From: DATLGB01 sp963740765 | GTDB taxonomy: Bacteria; Actinomycetota; Thermoleophilia; Solirubrobacterales; Solirubrobacteraceae | DNA length: 64,000 nucleotides | Assembly: GCA_963740765.1 (NCBI GenBank) | Contig: CAVUFN010000015.1 | Location: forward strand, 62,001 to 126,000 | Direction of reading: 5' to 3' | Shown: one piece after another, positions 39,460-48,405 of the stretch | How positions within the stretch are numbered: the stretch's first letter is position 1 | How the letters are laid out: every line of letters begins with the position of its first letter | Notes under the pieces: model-generated | The model's database searches: none | The model's input: only the letters and a program-made list of their open reading frames with translations | What the model was told of the DNA's origin: nothing | Translations under genes and position numbers: made by a program

Positions 39460-39729
39460 TTACGCGGCGTAGCGCTTCTGCGCCCGGGCCCGGGCCTTGG
39501 CGGCCTCGATCTCGCGGTCCTTGGGCGGCGCGTTGGTCACCAGGTCGTCGAGCAGGTGCTGGCTGATGTGCGCGATCTCGTGCACCGCGCGGTCGAACGC
39601 CGCCTGGTTGGCCTGCGAGGGCTTGGTCGTCCCGCTGATCTTGCGCACGTACTGCAGGGCCGCGGCCTGGACCTCGTCGGAGGTCGCCGGGGGATCGAAG
39701 TTGTGGAGTTGTCGGATGTTCCGGCACAT
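39460..39729 (-). CDS. DUF2277 family protein
   Basis: This is an 89-residue intact frame from ATG 39729 starting CRNIRQLHNFDPPATSDEV, the strongly conserved beginning of DUF2277 proteins. AAALQYVRKISGTTKPSQAN and FDRAVHEIAHISQHLLDDLV follow, and a basic tail ends it. The function is unknown. It is cytoplasmic by appearance, with no signal. The start lies 31 bases from the divergent tmRNA gene, so both promoters share that gap. Confidence 0.88.
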   Translation of the reverse strand: MCRNIRQLHNFDPPATSDEVQAAALQYVRKISGTTKPSQANQAAFDRAVHEIAHISQHLLDDLVTNAPPKDREIEAAKARARAQKRYAA

Positions 39730-39760
39730 GTGTCTAGAATGACATGCGTAGGAACACCCA

Positions 39761-40124
39761 GGGGACGACAGGCTTCGACGTGGCCGGTTCCGTTTGGGTG
39801 GTTGCGTGCCGAGGACCCCGGTTGGCCTCGTTAAATGATCCGGGAACACACAAGTGCGGAGTCTCACGACTTCCAGCTCGCGGCCTAGTTAGATCTAGCC
39901 CGTGAGTCCTCGGCCCCCACAGCCTGCGGTGGGGATGTCCGGGGTCAATCAGCAGGCTCACCCGGTGAGGTCCGCCCTCGCCGATCCGGGGACATCTCAG
40001 GGGGCTGGCTTCCGAAGACCCGGTCAGGCAAGGCGACGCGGAAGTGAGACATAGAGGCCTGACTACGCGCGTAGAAGCCATTCAGACGCGGTTGCGGACG
40101 TGGGTTCAATTCCCACCGTCTCCA
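39761..40124 (+). ncRNA. ssrA: Transfer-messenger RNA (tmRNA)
   Basis: The 5' end GGGGACGACAGGCTTCGACG and the 3' end with T arm GTGGGTTCAATTCCCAC followed by CGTCTCC are the conserved tmRNA termini. They pair in a 7-bp acceptor stem (GGGGACG with CGTCTCC, one G-U). The discriminator A is at 40124. CCA is not encoded and must be added. A tag frame in phase with TAG 39886-39888 reads EHTSAESHDFQLAA from 39844, with the hydrophobic -LAA end that proteases recognise. The resume codon is not certain and could be one to three codons earlier. Its partner SmpB is at 20208-20684. Confidence 0.96.
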
Positions 40125-40129
40125 CTGTG

Positions 40130-40150
40130 CGGTCCGGACGCGGACCGTTT
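40130..40150 (+). terminator. Stem-loop terminator after ssrA
   Basis: A perfect 7-bp inverted repeat (CGGTCCG, loop GACG, CGGACCG) at 40130-40147 is followed by TTTG. It starts five bases after the tmRNA end. The T-run is short, as is usual in GC-rich actinobacteria. Confidence 0.65.
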
Positions 40151-40255
40151 GTCCATCGGGCCAACCGGCCCGGTGGACACCTGTGATTGAGTGGGTGTCC
40201 CTAAGCGACGCCTAAGCACCGGCCGCCGCTTCGTCCCGTCTACGGAGGTCCCGCC

Positions 40256-42675
40256 GTGCCCTGTCGCAGGTCGCTCGCCCCGTTGTTCCTGATTGCGGCT
40301 GCCCTGATCGGGGCGCCGGCTGCCCGGGCCGCGACGCTGACGGTCGACGACGACAAGGCGCAGTGCCCCGGGGCGCAGTACGCCTCGATCCAGGCGGCCG
40401 TCGACGCGGCCTACAACGGCGACACGGTGGCGATCTGCCCCGGCACCTACGTGGAGGGCAACGGCGGGCAGGGCTCGAACGCGCTGACGATCGCCAGCAA
40501 GAGCATCTCCCTCCGCGGCGCGGGCGCCGACCTCGTGGCCATCCAGCCGAAGCGCTCCACGCCGACGGGCGGCCGCATCGCCGAGACGGCGCTCGAGCTC
40601 CGCAACGGCGTGGGCGACATCGTGTCCATCGCGGGCACGCGCGCCATCCCCACGACGGTGGACATCTCCGGGGTGACCATCGACGGCAACGGCGTCTTCG
40701 TCGAGGCGGGTGTCGTCTACCGAGACGCGGGCGGCACGCTGTCGCGGTCGCGGGTGACGAACATCGTGACCTCCGAGTCCAACACGGCCGACACGCTCGA
40801 GGGCGGATACCGGTTCGGCTTCCCCGGCATCGGCGTCGTGCAGACGACCACCACCGGGACGGGCGCCGGGACGTTCCCGCGGCCTGCCCTGAACGTCGTG
40901 CAGTCGCGCATCTCCCGGTACAACCGCGTCGGCGTCCTGATCGACTCGGCGACCACGGACACGCCGCCGCTCACGCAGGCCATGGCCGGAGCGACGCCGA
41001 TCACCAACGCAGCGACCCTCACCGGTAACCAGATCGTCGGCCGCACCCAGTGCTCGGCGTTCAACACGCCGACCCCGCCGCCCTACGTCCTCGGCGGCGG
41101 TGGCGCGACCCCCGCGCTGCAGCTGCCCGGCAACTGCTCGACGATCAGCCCGACCACCGTCGGCCCGACCTTCGGGCAGGACGGCGTCCGCGTCACGGCC
41201 GGGTCGACCGCGCAGATCGTCGACAACACGATCACCGCCAACCTGGTCCACGGCACGGGCGCGCCGGCGTTCAACTCCGCCACGAACAACGCCAACCTGC
41301 CGCTGGCCGCGGGCGTGCGCCTCGTCGGCGCGGGCGCGTCGAGCGTCACCCGCTCGAACCTCAACGACAACGCGTACGGCGTCCTCAACACGACGCTGGA
41401 CGGCACCACGCCCAACACCGCGGTGCCGGCCTCGGCCGAGAACGACTTCTGGGGGCTGCGCACGAACGCCACCGCCAACAACGGCCCGGCCGTCTCGCCG
41501 ACGACGAACCCGCCCTACCAGGAGAGCGCCGTCAACGGGACGGCCACCGTCGACGCCACCTGCCAGAACTCCGCCGGGCTCCCGATCCCCGGCTCCGACG
41601 CCGTGGACTTCTGCCCCTTCCGCAACGGCAACCAGGCCGACCCGAACACGGGTCAGCTGCCGGTCGCGTACGCGCCGCTCCCGATCTCCGACGCCGGTCC
41701 CACGGTGAGCCTGGGGACGGACAAGCCCACCTACGAGCGTGGCGACACGGTGACGCTGACCGCCACCGCCGGCGACGACTTCGGCATCGCCAAGGTCACC
41801 TTCTACGACGGCTCGACGCCCGTCGGCACCGCGGTGCCGCCGGCGACCAGCGCGACGTTCACGATCCCCGCCGACGCCGCCTGCACCACGCGCACGGTGA
41901 TCGCCGTCGCGCAGGACTCGATCGGGCAGACCGCGAGTGCTTCCAAGACCATCAGCGTCACCGGCCCGAACAACTGCCAGCCCGTGGAGCCGACCCCCAC
42001 CGAGACCGCGACCGCGACCCCGACGACCACGGCCAGCCCGCAGCCGAGCGCCACCGCGAGCCCGTCGCCCACCGCCGGCCCGGCGTCGTCGCCCCGAAGA
42101 TCAGCCTGACCGGCGTGGGCAAGACGATCGGCAAAGCCGGGGTGACGGCGACCGCCGCGGTGACCGTGGACCCGACGCTGACGGCGGCGAAGGTCGACTT
42201 CCAGCTCGGCAACCGCACCGTGTGCACCGACACCGCGGCACCGTTCACCTGCTTCATCGCGGCGACCGGCGCCGAGACGGGCAAGCAGACGGTGCTCGCC
42301 ACGGTCACGGACTCGGCCGGGCAGACCGCCTCGGCCAGCGCCGCCACCACCGTGTCCCGCTTCCGCAGCACGGCGAGCATCCACATCAAGCGGGGCAAGA
42401 GCAAGCGCCGCATCATCCGCACCATCAGCGGCAGGCTGAGCTTCAGCAAGCGCGTCACCAAGGCGCAGGGCTGCTCGACCGGCACCGTGACGCTGTCGAT
42501 CACCAAGAACGGCAACACGCTGTTCCCGCTCAACCAGGTGCCGCTGCGTCCCAGCTGCTCCTACGCCCTGAGGTTCAAGATCCCCAAGACACGAAGGCAC
42601 CGGTTCGCGGTGTCGCTGAGCTTCGGCGGCAACCAAGTCCTGCTCCCGACCCGCAACAAGCGGAGGTTCAAGTGA
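40256..42675 (+). CDS. Large secreted parallel beta-helix protein with Ig-like and Lys/Arg-rich C-terminal domains, one frameshift
   Basis: GTG 40256 follows GGAGG. A signal peptide (LAPLFLIAAALIGAPAARAA) leads to a pectate-lyase-like right-handed beta-helix (ASIQAAVDAAYNGDTVAICP, then repeated short Asn-rich turns such as GNQIVG, DNTITANLV, RSNLNDNAYGV, ENDFWGL). Near residue 480 an Ig-like domain begins (DAGPTVSLGTDKPTYERGDT), then a Thr/Pro-rich linker (ETATATPTTTASPQPSAT). One extra base near 42090 shifts the frame into a second Ig-like domain and a basic beta tail. No catalytic Asp set of pectate lyase is obvious, so binding or surface functions are equally likely. Confidence 0.8.
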
Positions 42676-45600
42676 TGCGCTCCCTGGTCTCCGCGGCAGC
42701 GGCCGTCCTCGCCCTGGGCGTGGCGGCACCGTCCGCCAGCGCCATCTCGGACCCCGCGGGGTGCACGCCGACGATCCAGAACGATCCGGCGATCCCGACC
42801 TTCGGCCAGGTGGCCGCGGCGAACGGGACCTTCACCACCAACAACGGACAGTCGACCAACACGCTCGGCGGCTTCCAGACGGGAACGAACAACCGCCATC
42901 CGTCGGCGGACCTCTACGCCTACCAGCAGGCCATCGCCGACGCGACGGCCGGCAACCCCCGCGTCCGCGTGATCATCAAGGACGTCGGTGACACCTTCGG
43001 CGGCCGCGACTTCAAGCTCGCCATCGTCGGGACGCCGGACCACATCGCGAGCCTCGAGGACGACGCCGCGTTCTGGCGCGGCGTGCGCGCCGGGACCATC
43101 ACCAAGGCAGACGCGCTCGCGCGGATCGACTCCGGTGACGCCCCGCCGGCCTTCGGCAGCGTCACGGAGACCCCGCACGGCAACGAGCCCGCCGGCGGCG
43201 AGGCGACGATGCGGCTCCTGTACGAGCTCGCCTCGCGCACCGACTGCGCCAACCTGCGGCGCCTGGAGAAGCTCAACATCGTCATCGACCCGGCCCGCAA
43301 CCCGGACGGGCGCGACAACAACACCCGCACGACGGCGTTCTCCTTCGACCCCAACCGCGACCTCGCGTTCCAGACGCAGGACGTCAACACGTCGCAGCTC
43401 GACTCGCTCAACCAGTACCCGAGCCTGTTCTTCATCGACGCCCATCAGCAGACGAGCGGCTACTTCTTCCCGCCCAACGAGGACCCGGTCCTGCACGAGA
43501 TCTCGGACTTCGCGCTCGCGACGATCCAGGACACGATCGGCACGGCGCTCCAGCAGCGCTTCAACGACCAGGGTCTGCAGTACCGCAACTACAACGCCTA
43601 CGACCTCTTCGCCAACGAGTACGGCGACGCGGGCCCGTCGCTGTTCATGGGCGCGGCCGGCATGACCTACGAGAAGGGCTCGAACGAGGTCTACGGCAAG
43701 CAGGTCTACGACCACTACCTGGCCATGGACGAGACGGTCAACGTCATCGCCAAGGAGAAGGAGGAGCTGACCCGCGGCTGGGTGTCGCAGTGGCAGGAAG
43801 CCGCAGACCAGGGCGCCGCCTGCAAGCTGCAGGAGAACAAGCTCGTCAGCCCGCTGCACACGCCGCCCAGCGGCGAGATCAGCCAGCAGCCCGCGTACGA
43901 CATCTGCGGCTACTACCTCAAGGCCGGCCAGCACACGGGTGACGTCGCCCGCGTGATCGCCCTCCTGCGCGGACGCGACGTGAAGGTCTACAAGCTCGAC
44001 GCACCCGTGCAGCTGACGGGCTCGCACGACTTCGGGGAGACAGGCACGAAGGCCCAGACGCTGCCCGCGGGCTCCTTCTACATCCCCGCCGCTCAGACCA
44101 TGAAGCACTGGCTGCACTCGGCGATGGAGGAAGACCCCTTCATCCCGTACCCGTACTTCTACGACGTCGTCAATTGGTCCTACCCCGAGCTCTACGACCT
44201 CGGCGGCGGCGGTCAGCTGCAGTCGCCGCTCCCGGCGGGCACGCAGCTCACGGAGCTGACCGGGCCCACCCAGCTGGGCGGTGTCTCCACCCCCGGCGCC
44301 GGGCCGGTGCTCGCGTTCCCGACCGACTCGAGCAAGGCGCTCGGGCTCGTCACGCAGCTGCTCGACGGCGGCGCGACGGTGTACCGCGGGACGGAGGCCT
44401 TCGACGCGGACGGCGCGCACTTCCCGACGGGCACCGCGCTCGTCGACGCGTCCACGCTCGGCTCGCTGAACCTCCAGTCGCTCGCGACGGCGGCGCAGAC
44501 CCGTGTGGTCTCGCTGCCGAGCTACCCCGTGTCGCGCTACAAGCTGAAGGCGCCGAAGATCGCGCTCTACACGGGTGGGACCACGACGCCGCCGAACCCG
44601 GTCTTCAGCACGGCACCGGCCAACCACTGCACGTCCACGAACTACTGCGAGATGGTGTTCGCGCTGGCGCGGGAGCTCAACGTGCCGGTGTCGCGGCTGA
44701 CGCCGATGACGTCGACGCAGCTGGCGGCGGGCGAGCTGGTCTCGGGCAACTACACGGCGATCGTCAACCCGAACGCGGCAATCGCTGCCGGACCGGGGGC
44801 GACCGCGCTCCAGGCGTTCGTCAACGGAGGCGGCAACTACGTCTCCTACAACGCGAACGGTCTCACCAGCGCCCGTAACGCCGGCATCACCAGCGTGAAC
44901 ACAACGCCGACGAACACGGCGACGTTCAACGCCCACTGCGCCGACAACGCCGATCCCGTCGCCGCGGGCTCCCTGACCACACCGGGCACCGCGTTCAACG
45001 CGAGCTTCGACACCACCAACCCGGTGGCGTGGGGCTTCGACGAGGGCGGCTACATCTACCGCGACTCGAGCGGCAACCCGGTCTTCGACACCGGTTCGCT
45101 CGGGACGGCGAAGGCCGCCGCATCGTTCCCGACGGCGATCAAGGCCTTCGGCTACCAGTGCAACGCCGTCGGCCCCGGCCAGCTGCCCGGCCGCCCGTAC
45201 GCGATCGACCAGGCGTTCGGGGCGGGCCACGCCACGATCATCGGCTCCAACGTGTTCTTCCGCGGCTGGACGGCCGGTCCCCAGCGCCTGGTGATGAACG
45301 GCGTCCTCTACCCGACGACGGGCCCCGAGTACGTGCTGCCGAAGCGGTCGGCCTCGCGCAGCGGCGTGCTCGCGCCGAAGGGGCGGCCACTGACGGCGAA
45401 GCAGCTGCGCCGGCACCGCGTCAAGGCGCGGCCGGCGATCGTCTCCCACGACCCGCACGCGGACGCGACGGTGCTCGTGAAGGCCGGGCAGGCGCGCGTC
45501 CTGCGCACCGCGGTGCGCCGGGCCAAGCTGCCCAGGGCGGTCGCCGAGCGCGTGTCCTACCGCCGCGTCGGCCGCTACGTCCGGATGACCATCCGTGGCG

Positions 45601-45749
45601 CGGCGCGCTTCGCCCGCAAGGAGGGCCGCGACTCGAAGCTGGAGCAGATCTGGACCAAGGGCGACCTCGAGATGCGGCCGCAGTGGGCGTGGCGCGTCAT
45701 CCGGCAGATGACCCGCCGCAAGGTCCGACCGATCGCCCACCAGATCTGA
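42675..45749 (+). CDS. Secreted M14-type zinc carboxypeptidase, very large
   Basis: This is a 1024-residue intact frame. ATG 42675 overlaps the previous stop (TGATG). The signal peptide is LVSAAAAVLALGVAAPSASA. The M14 zinc ligands appear as HGNEPAGGE (HxxE) and in FFIDAHQQTSGYFFPP. The substrate-binding block is NIVIDPARNPDGRDNNTRTT, followed by FDPNRDL. These match carboxypeptidases that trim C-terminal residues. The second half (~500 residues) contains a glutamine-amidotransferase-like or receiver-like fold and a basic C-terminus (SRSGVLAPKGRPLTAKQLRR). I cannot clearly place the catalytic Glu after the zinc ligands. The length is far above the usual ~300-400. Confidence 0.85.
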   Translation: MRSLVSAAAAVLALGVAAPSASAISDPAGCTPTIQNDPAIPTFGQVAAANGTFTTNNGQSTNTLGGFQTGTNNRHPSADLYAYQQAIADATAGNPRVRVIIKDVGDTFGGRDFKLAIVGTPDHIASLEDDAAFWRGVRAGTITKADALARIDSGDAPPAFGSVTETPHGNEPAGGEATMRLLYELASRTDCANLRRLEKLNIVIDPARNPDGRDNNTRTTAFSFDPNRDLAFQTQDVNTSQLDSLNQYPSLFFIDAHQQTSGYFFPPNEDPVLHEISDFALATIQDTIGTALQQRFNDQGLQYRNYNAYDLFANEYGDAGPSLFMGAAGMTYEKGSNEVYGKQVYDHYLAMDETVNVIAKEKEELTRGWVSQWQEAADQGAACKLQENKLVSPLHTPPSGEISQQPAYDICGYYLKAGQHTGDVARVIALLRGRDVKVYKLDAPVQLTGSHDFGETGTKAQTLPAGSFYIPAAQTMKHWLHSAMEEDPFIPYPYFYDVVNWSYPELYDLGGGGQLQSPLPAGTQLTELTGPTQLGGVSTPGAGPVLAFPTDSSKALGLVTQLLDGGATVYRGTEAFDADGAHFPTGTALVDASTLGSLNLQSLATAAQTRVVSLPSYPVSRYKLKAPKIALYTGGTTTPPNPVFSTAPANHCTSTNYCEMVFALARELNVPVSRLTPMTSTQLAAGELVSGNYTAIVNPNAAIAAGPGATALQAFVNGGGNYVSYNANGLTSARNAGITSVNTTPTNTATFNAHCADNADPVAAGSLTTPGTAFNASFDTTNPVAWGFDEGGYIYRDSSGNPVFDTGSLGTAKAAASFPTAIKAFGYQCNAVGPGQLPGRPYAIDQAFGAGHATIIGSNVFFRGWTAGPQRLVMNGVLYPTTGPEYVLPKRSASRSGVLAPKGRPLTAKQLRRHRVKARPAIVSHDPHADATVLVKAGQARVLRTAVRRAKLPRAVAERVSYRRVGRYVRMTIRGAARFARKEGRDSKLEQIWTKGDLEMRPQWAWRVIRQMTRRKVRPIAHQI

Positions 45750-45763
45750 GCATCGCCCGCGGG

Positions 45764-46858
45764 GTGTGGGCGGCGGCGCTGGTCGCCGCCGCCCTCGCGC
45801 CGGCCGCACGGGCGGCGGCGCCGGCCTACCGGGGCTGCGTGGGGGAGACGCGGGGATGTCGGGCGCTGCCGGCCGGCGCCCTCACCGGAGCCTCGGCGCT
45901 CGCGGTGACGGCCGGCCGGGTCTACGTCGCCGCCTACGGCGCGGGGCAGATCCTGTCGTTTCGCCGTGACCTCGCGCCGTCCGCCTGCGCCGGTTGCGGG
46001 GCCGCGCCGGCCTACGCGCTGGCCGGGGCAGGTGGGCTCGCCGCCGGCGGTGGGAGCGTGTTCGCGGCGTCCGGCCTGGGGCGCTCGCTGACGCGGTTCT
46101 CGCCCGGGTTGGTGTCCCGCGCGTGCGTGGCGGACGCGGGCGCGTACGGCTGCGCGGACCCGGCGCGGGACGCGCTCGCCGGTGCGAGTGCGGTCGCGGT
46201 CGCCGGTCGCGACGTCTACGTGACCTCCTTCGACGGCGCGGCCGTCTCGCACTTCCGCACGGACGGCCGGCTGCGCCTGGCCGACTGCGTCGCCGACGTC
46301 GGTGCCTTCGGCTGCGCCGGCACTCCCGCGAACGTGCTGGAGGGCGCTGACGCGGTGACGGTCCGCGGCCGCGACGTCTACGTGGCGGCCTTCCGCAGCG
46401 GGGCGGTGGTGCGCCTCACGCGCCGGGCGAACGGGTCCCTGCGCTACCGGAGCTGCGTCGCCGACAGCGGCGCCAACGGCTGCCGGCGGGCGACCAGGGG
46501 GCGCCTCACCGGCGCGAGCGGCCTCGGGTGGCAGGGCCGGCGCCTGATCGTCGCGTCCCAGTCCGGCAGCGTCGTCGCGCTGAGCCGCGATCTGCGGGTC
46601 CTCGCCGCGCGGGGCGGCCGGGCGCTCGCGGGCGCCGCCGGCGTGGCCACGCGCGGCGCGTCCGTCTACGTCGCCGCGGCCCGCGCGGACGCGGTCGTCC
46701 GGCTGAGCGGGGACCGCTTGCGCGTGCGCGAACGCCTGCGCGCGCCCGCCCTCGACGGCGTGTACGCGCTCGCGATCCGCGGCCGCGACCTCTACACCGT
46801 GTCTCCGCGGCGCCAGGCTCTGGCGCGCTACCGGCTGTCGAAGAGGTTTGCGAGATAG
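45764..46858 (+). CDS. Secreted beta-propeller protein with cysteine-paired blades
   Basis: This is a 364-residue intact frame from GTG 45764 (VWAAALVAAALAPAARAAAP, signal peptide). About seven repeats of ~45 residues follow, each with a strand pattern near GASALAVTAGRVYVAAYGAG. Many carry a paired-cysteine loop (CVGETRGC, CVADAGAYGC, CVADVGAFGC, CVADSGANGC), probably disulfides. The pattern matches lactonase/NHL-like six- to eight-bladed propellers seen in large numbers in this bacterial class. No catalytic residues are evident. It precedes the acidic repeat gene by 52 bases. Confidence 0.82.
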   Translation: MWAAALVAAALAPAARAAAPAYRGCVGETRGCRALPAGALTGASALAVTAGRVYVAAYGAGQILSFRRDLAPSACAGCGAAPAYALAGAGGLAAGGGSVFAASGLGRSLTRFSPGLVSRACVADAGAYGCADPARDALAGASAVAVAGRDVYVTSFDGAAVSHFRTDGRLRLADCVADVGAFGCAGTPANVLEGADAVTVRGRDVYVAAFRSGAVVRLTRRANGSLRYRSCVADSGANGCRRATRGRLTGASGLGWQGRRLIVASQSGSVVALSRDLRVLAARGGRALAGAAGVATRGASVYVAAARADAVVRLSGDRLRVRERLRAPALDGVYALAIRGRDLYTVSPRRQALARYRLSKRFAR

Positions 46859-46910
46859 CCTCGCAGGCGAGGTTCTCAGCGACACCATCAGCGACCCCCG
46901 GAGGCATTTC

Positions 46911-47149
46911 ATGCTGGACGACGACGACATCACCACGGGCACCGGCGACGGCGGCGCCGACGGCGGCGCGGAGCCGGGCCCCGAGGGTCCTGCGGACGGC
47001 GGCGCGGGCACCGGCGACGGCGGCGCGGACGGCGGCGCGGAGCCGGGCCCCGAGGGTCCCGCGGACGGCGGCGCCGGGCACCGGCGACGGCGGCGCGGAC
47101 GGCGGCGCGGAGCCGGGCCCCGAGGGTCCCGGCCGACGGCGGCGCCTAG
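46911..47149 (+). CDS. Small acidic repeat protein, candidate modified peptide precursor
   Basis: ATG 46911 follows GGAGG by six bases. The encoded chain is MLDDDDITTG followed by three copies of a 23-residue unit that begins TGDGGADGGA and contains EPGPEGP. It has only Gly, Asp, Ala, Glu, Pro and Thr in the repeats. There is no Lys, Arg, Cys or aromatic residue, and no signal peptide. Units 2 and 3 each contain one extra base (near 47073 and 47131), which I treat as errors. Corrected length is 78 residues. The next gene encodes a JmjC/cupin oxygenase. Asp and Pro are typical targets of such enzymes, so this may be its substrate. The function is inferred only from position and composition. 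Confidence 0.65.
46941..47149 (+). repeat. Three tandem 69/70-base coding repeats
   Basis: Units lie at 46941-47009 (69 bases), 47010-47079 (70) and 47080-47149 (70). They differ at only a few positions. The two 70-base copies each have one added base in a G/C run, which breaks the periodicity of 69. This is a 23-codon tandem repeat that could expand or contract by slippage. Confidence 0.85.
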
Positions 47150-47163
47150 GAGCACACGAGCGC

Positions 47164-48405
47164 GTGGCGCTCGACGTGACAGCACGAGCGCATGCGCTCG
47201 CGCGCTGTGTCGCCTGCTCCGCGCAGGCCTTCGCCGAGGAGCACTGGGGCCGCGCGCCGCTGTTGTCGCGCGCGGCCGACCTGCCGTCGGACTTCGCCGA
47301 CCTGCTCAGCGTCGCCGCGGTCGACGAGCTGGTCTCCGAGCGCGGGCTGCGGACGCCGTTCCTGCGCATGGCCAAGGACGGCGCGGTCCGGCCGGCCGCG
47401 TCGTTCACCCGCGGTGGCGGTGCCGGCGCCGGCGATCGCCGACCAGGCGGCCGACGACAAGGTGCTGGCGCGCGCTCGCCGACGGCTCGACGCTGGTGCT
47501 GCAGGGCCTGCACCGCACGTGGCCGCCGCTGGTCGACTTCGGCTGCGCGGCTGGCCGAGGAGCTCGGCCACCCCGTGCAGATCAACGCGTACATCACGCC
47601 GCCGGAGAACCAGGGCTTCGCGCCCCACCACGACGTCCACGACGTCTTCGTCCTGCAGGTCGTCCGGGCGCAAGCACTGGACCGTGCACGCGCCGGTCGT
47701 CGACGGACCCGCTCGGCAACCAGTCCTTCGACCGCTTCAAGCGCCGAGATCGACGACCGGGTCGCGCGAGCCCGCCGCTGATCGACACGGTCCTCGAGCC
47801 GGGCGACGCGCTGTACCTGCCGCGCGGGACGGTGCACTCCGCCCAGGCGCTGGGGGAGACGTCGATCCACCTGACGATCGGCGTCCACCCGCTCACGCGC
47901 TACGACCTCGTGCGGCTGCCTGCTGGACGCCGTGCAGGACGACCCGCGCGCTGCGCGCGTCGCTGCCCATGGGCGTCGACCTCGGCGACCCCGACGTCCT
48001 TGCGCCGCACCTCGCCGAGACCGTGGCCGCCCTGCAGGCCGCGCTGGAGGACGTGCCGGCGGAGCGCATCGCCGAGCGCGTCGGGCACGAACCTCATGCA
48101 GCGCACGCGCCCGAGGCCGGTCGGCCCGCTGGCGCAGCTCGCCGCCGCCGAGGCGCTTGCGGACGACACGCCGCTGCGCATGCGCGGCGCCGCTGCGGGT
48201 CCGCCTCGTGCCCGGCGACGAGCGGCTGAGGCTGATGTTGCTCGACCGCACGCATCGAGCTCCCCGCCGCCACCGCGGAGGCGATCGGGACGCATCCTGG
48301 ACGGGCGAGGTCTTCACGCCCGGCGACCTCCCGGGCCTCGACGCGCCCGACCAGCTGACGCTGACCCGCCGCCTGCTGCGCGAGGGCCTCGTCGTGCCGG
48401 CGTGA
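47164..48405 (+). CDS. JmjC/cupin_4 2-oxoglutarate oxygenase (ROXA/YcfD-like), frameshifted
   Basis: GTG 47164 starts 14 bases after the acidic repeat gene. The JmjC core reads VQINAYITPPENQGFAPHHD, with the iron ligands His and Asp in PHHDVHDVF. The 2-oxoglutarate Lys is in GRKHWTVHAP, and the distal His in LPRGTVHSAQALGE. LTIGVHPLTRYDLVR and a winged-helix-like C-terminus (DAPDQLTLTRRLLREGLVVP) match the ribosomal oxygenase family. YcfD hydroxylates a ribosomal protein arginine. This enzyme's target may be the neighbouring acidic protein. About ten extra bases interrupt it. Confidence 0.85.

Noticed and set aside
42561..45809. Open frame of about 1080 codons on the minus strand opposite the M14 carboxypeptidase
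   Set aside because: It is a shadow frame caused by high GC at third codon positions. The translation is Arg/Val/Gly-rich with no domain, while the plus-strand frame has signal peptide and zinc motifs.
46941..47149. CRISPR-like or non-coding tandem repeat
   Set aside because: Units are contiguous without spacers, have a 23-codon period and follow a ribosome-binding site and ATG, so they are coding repeats.
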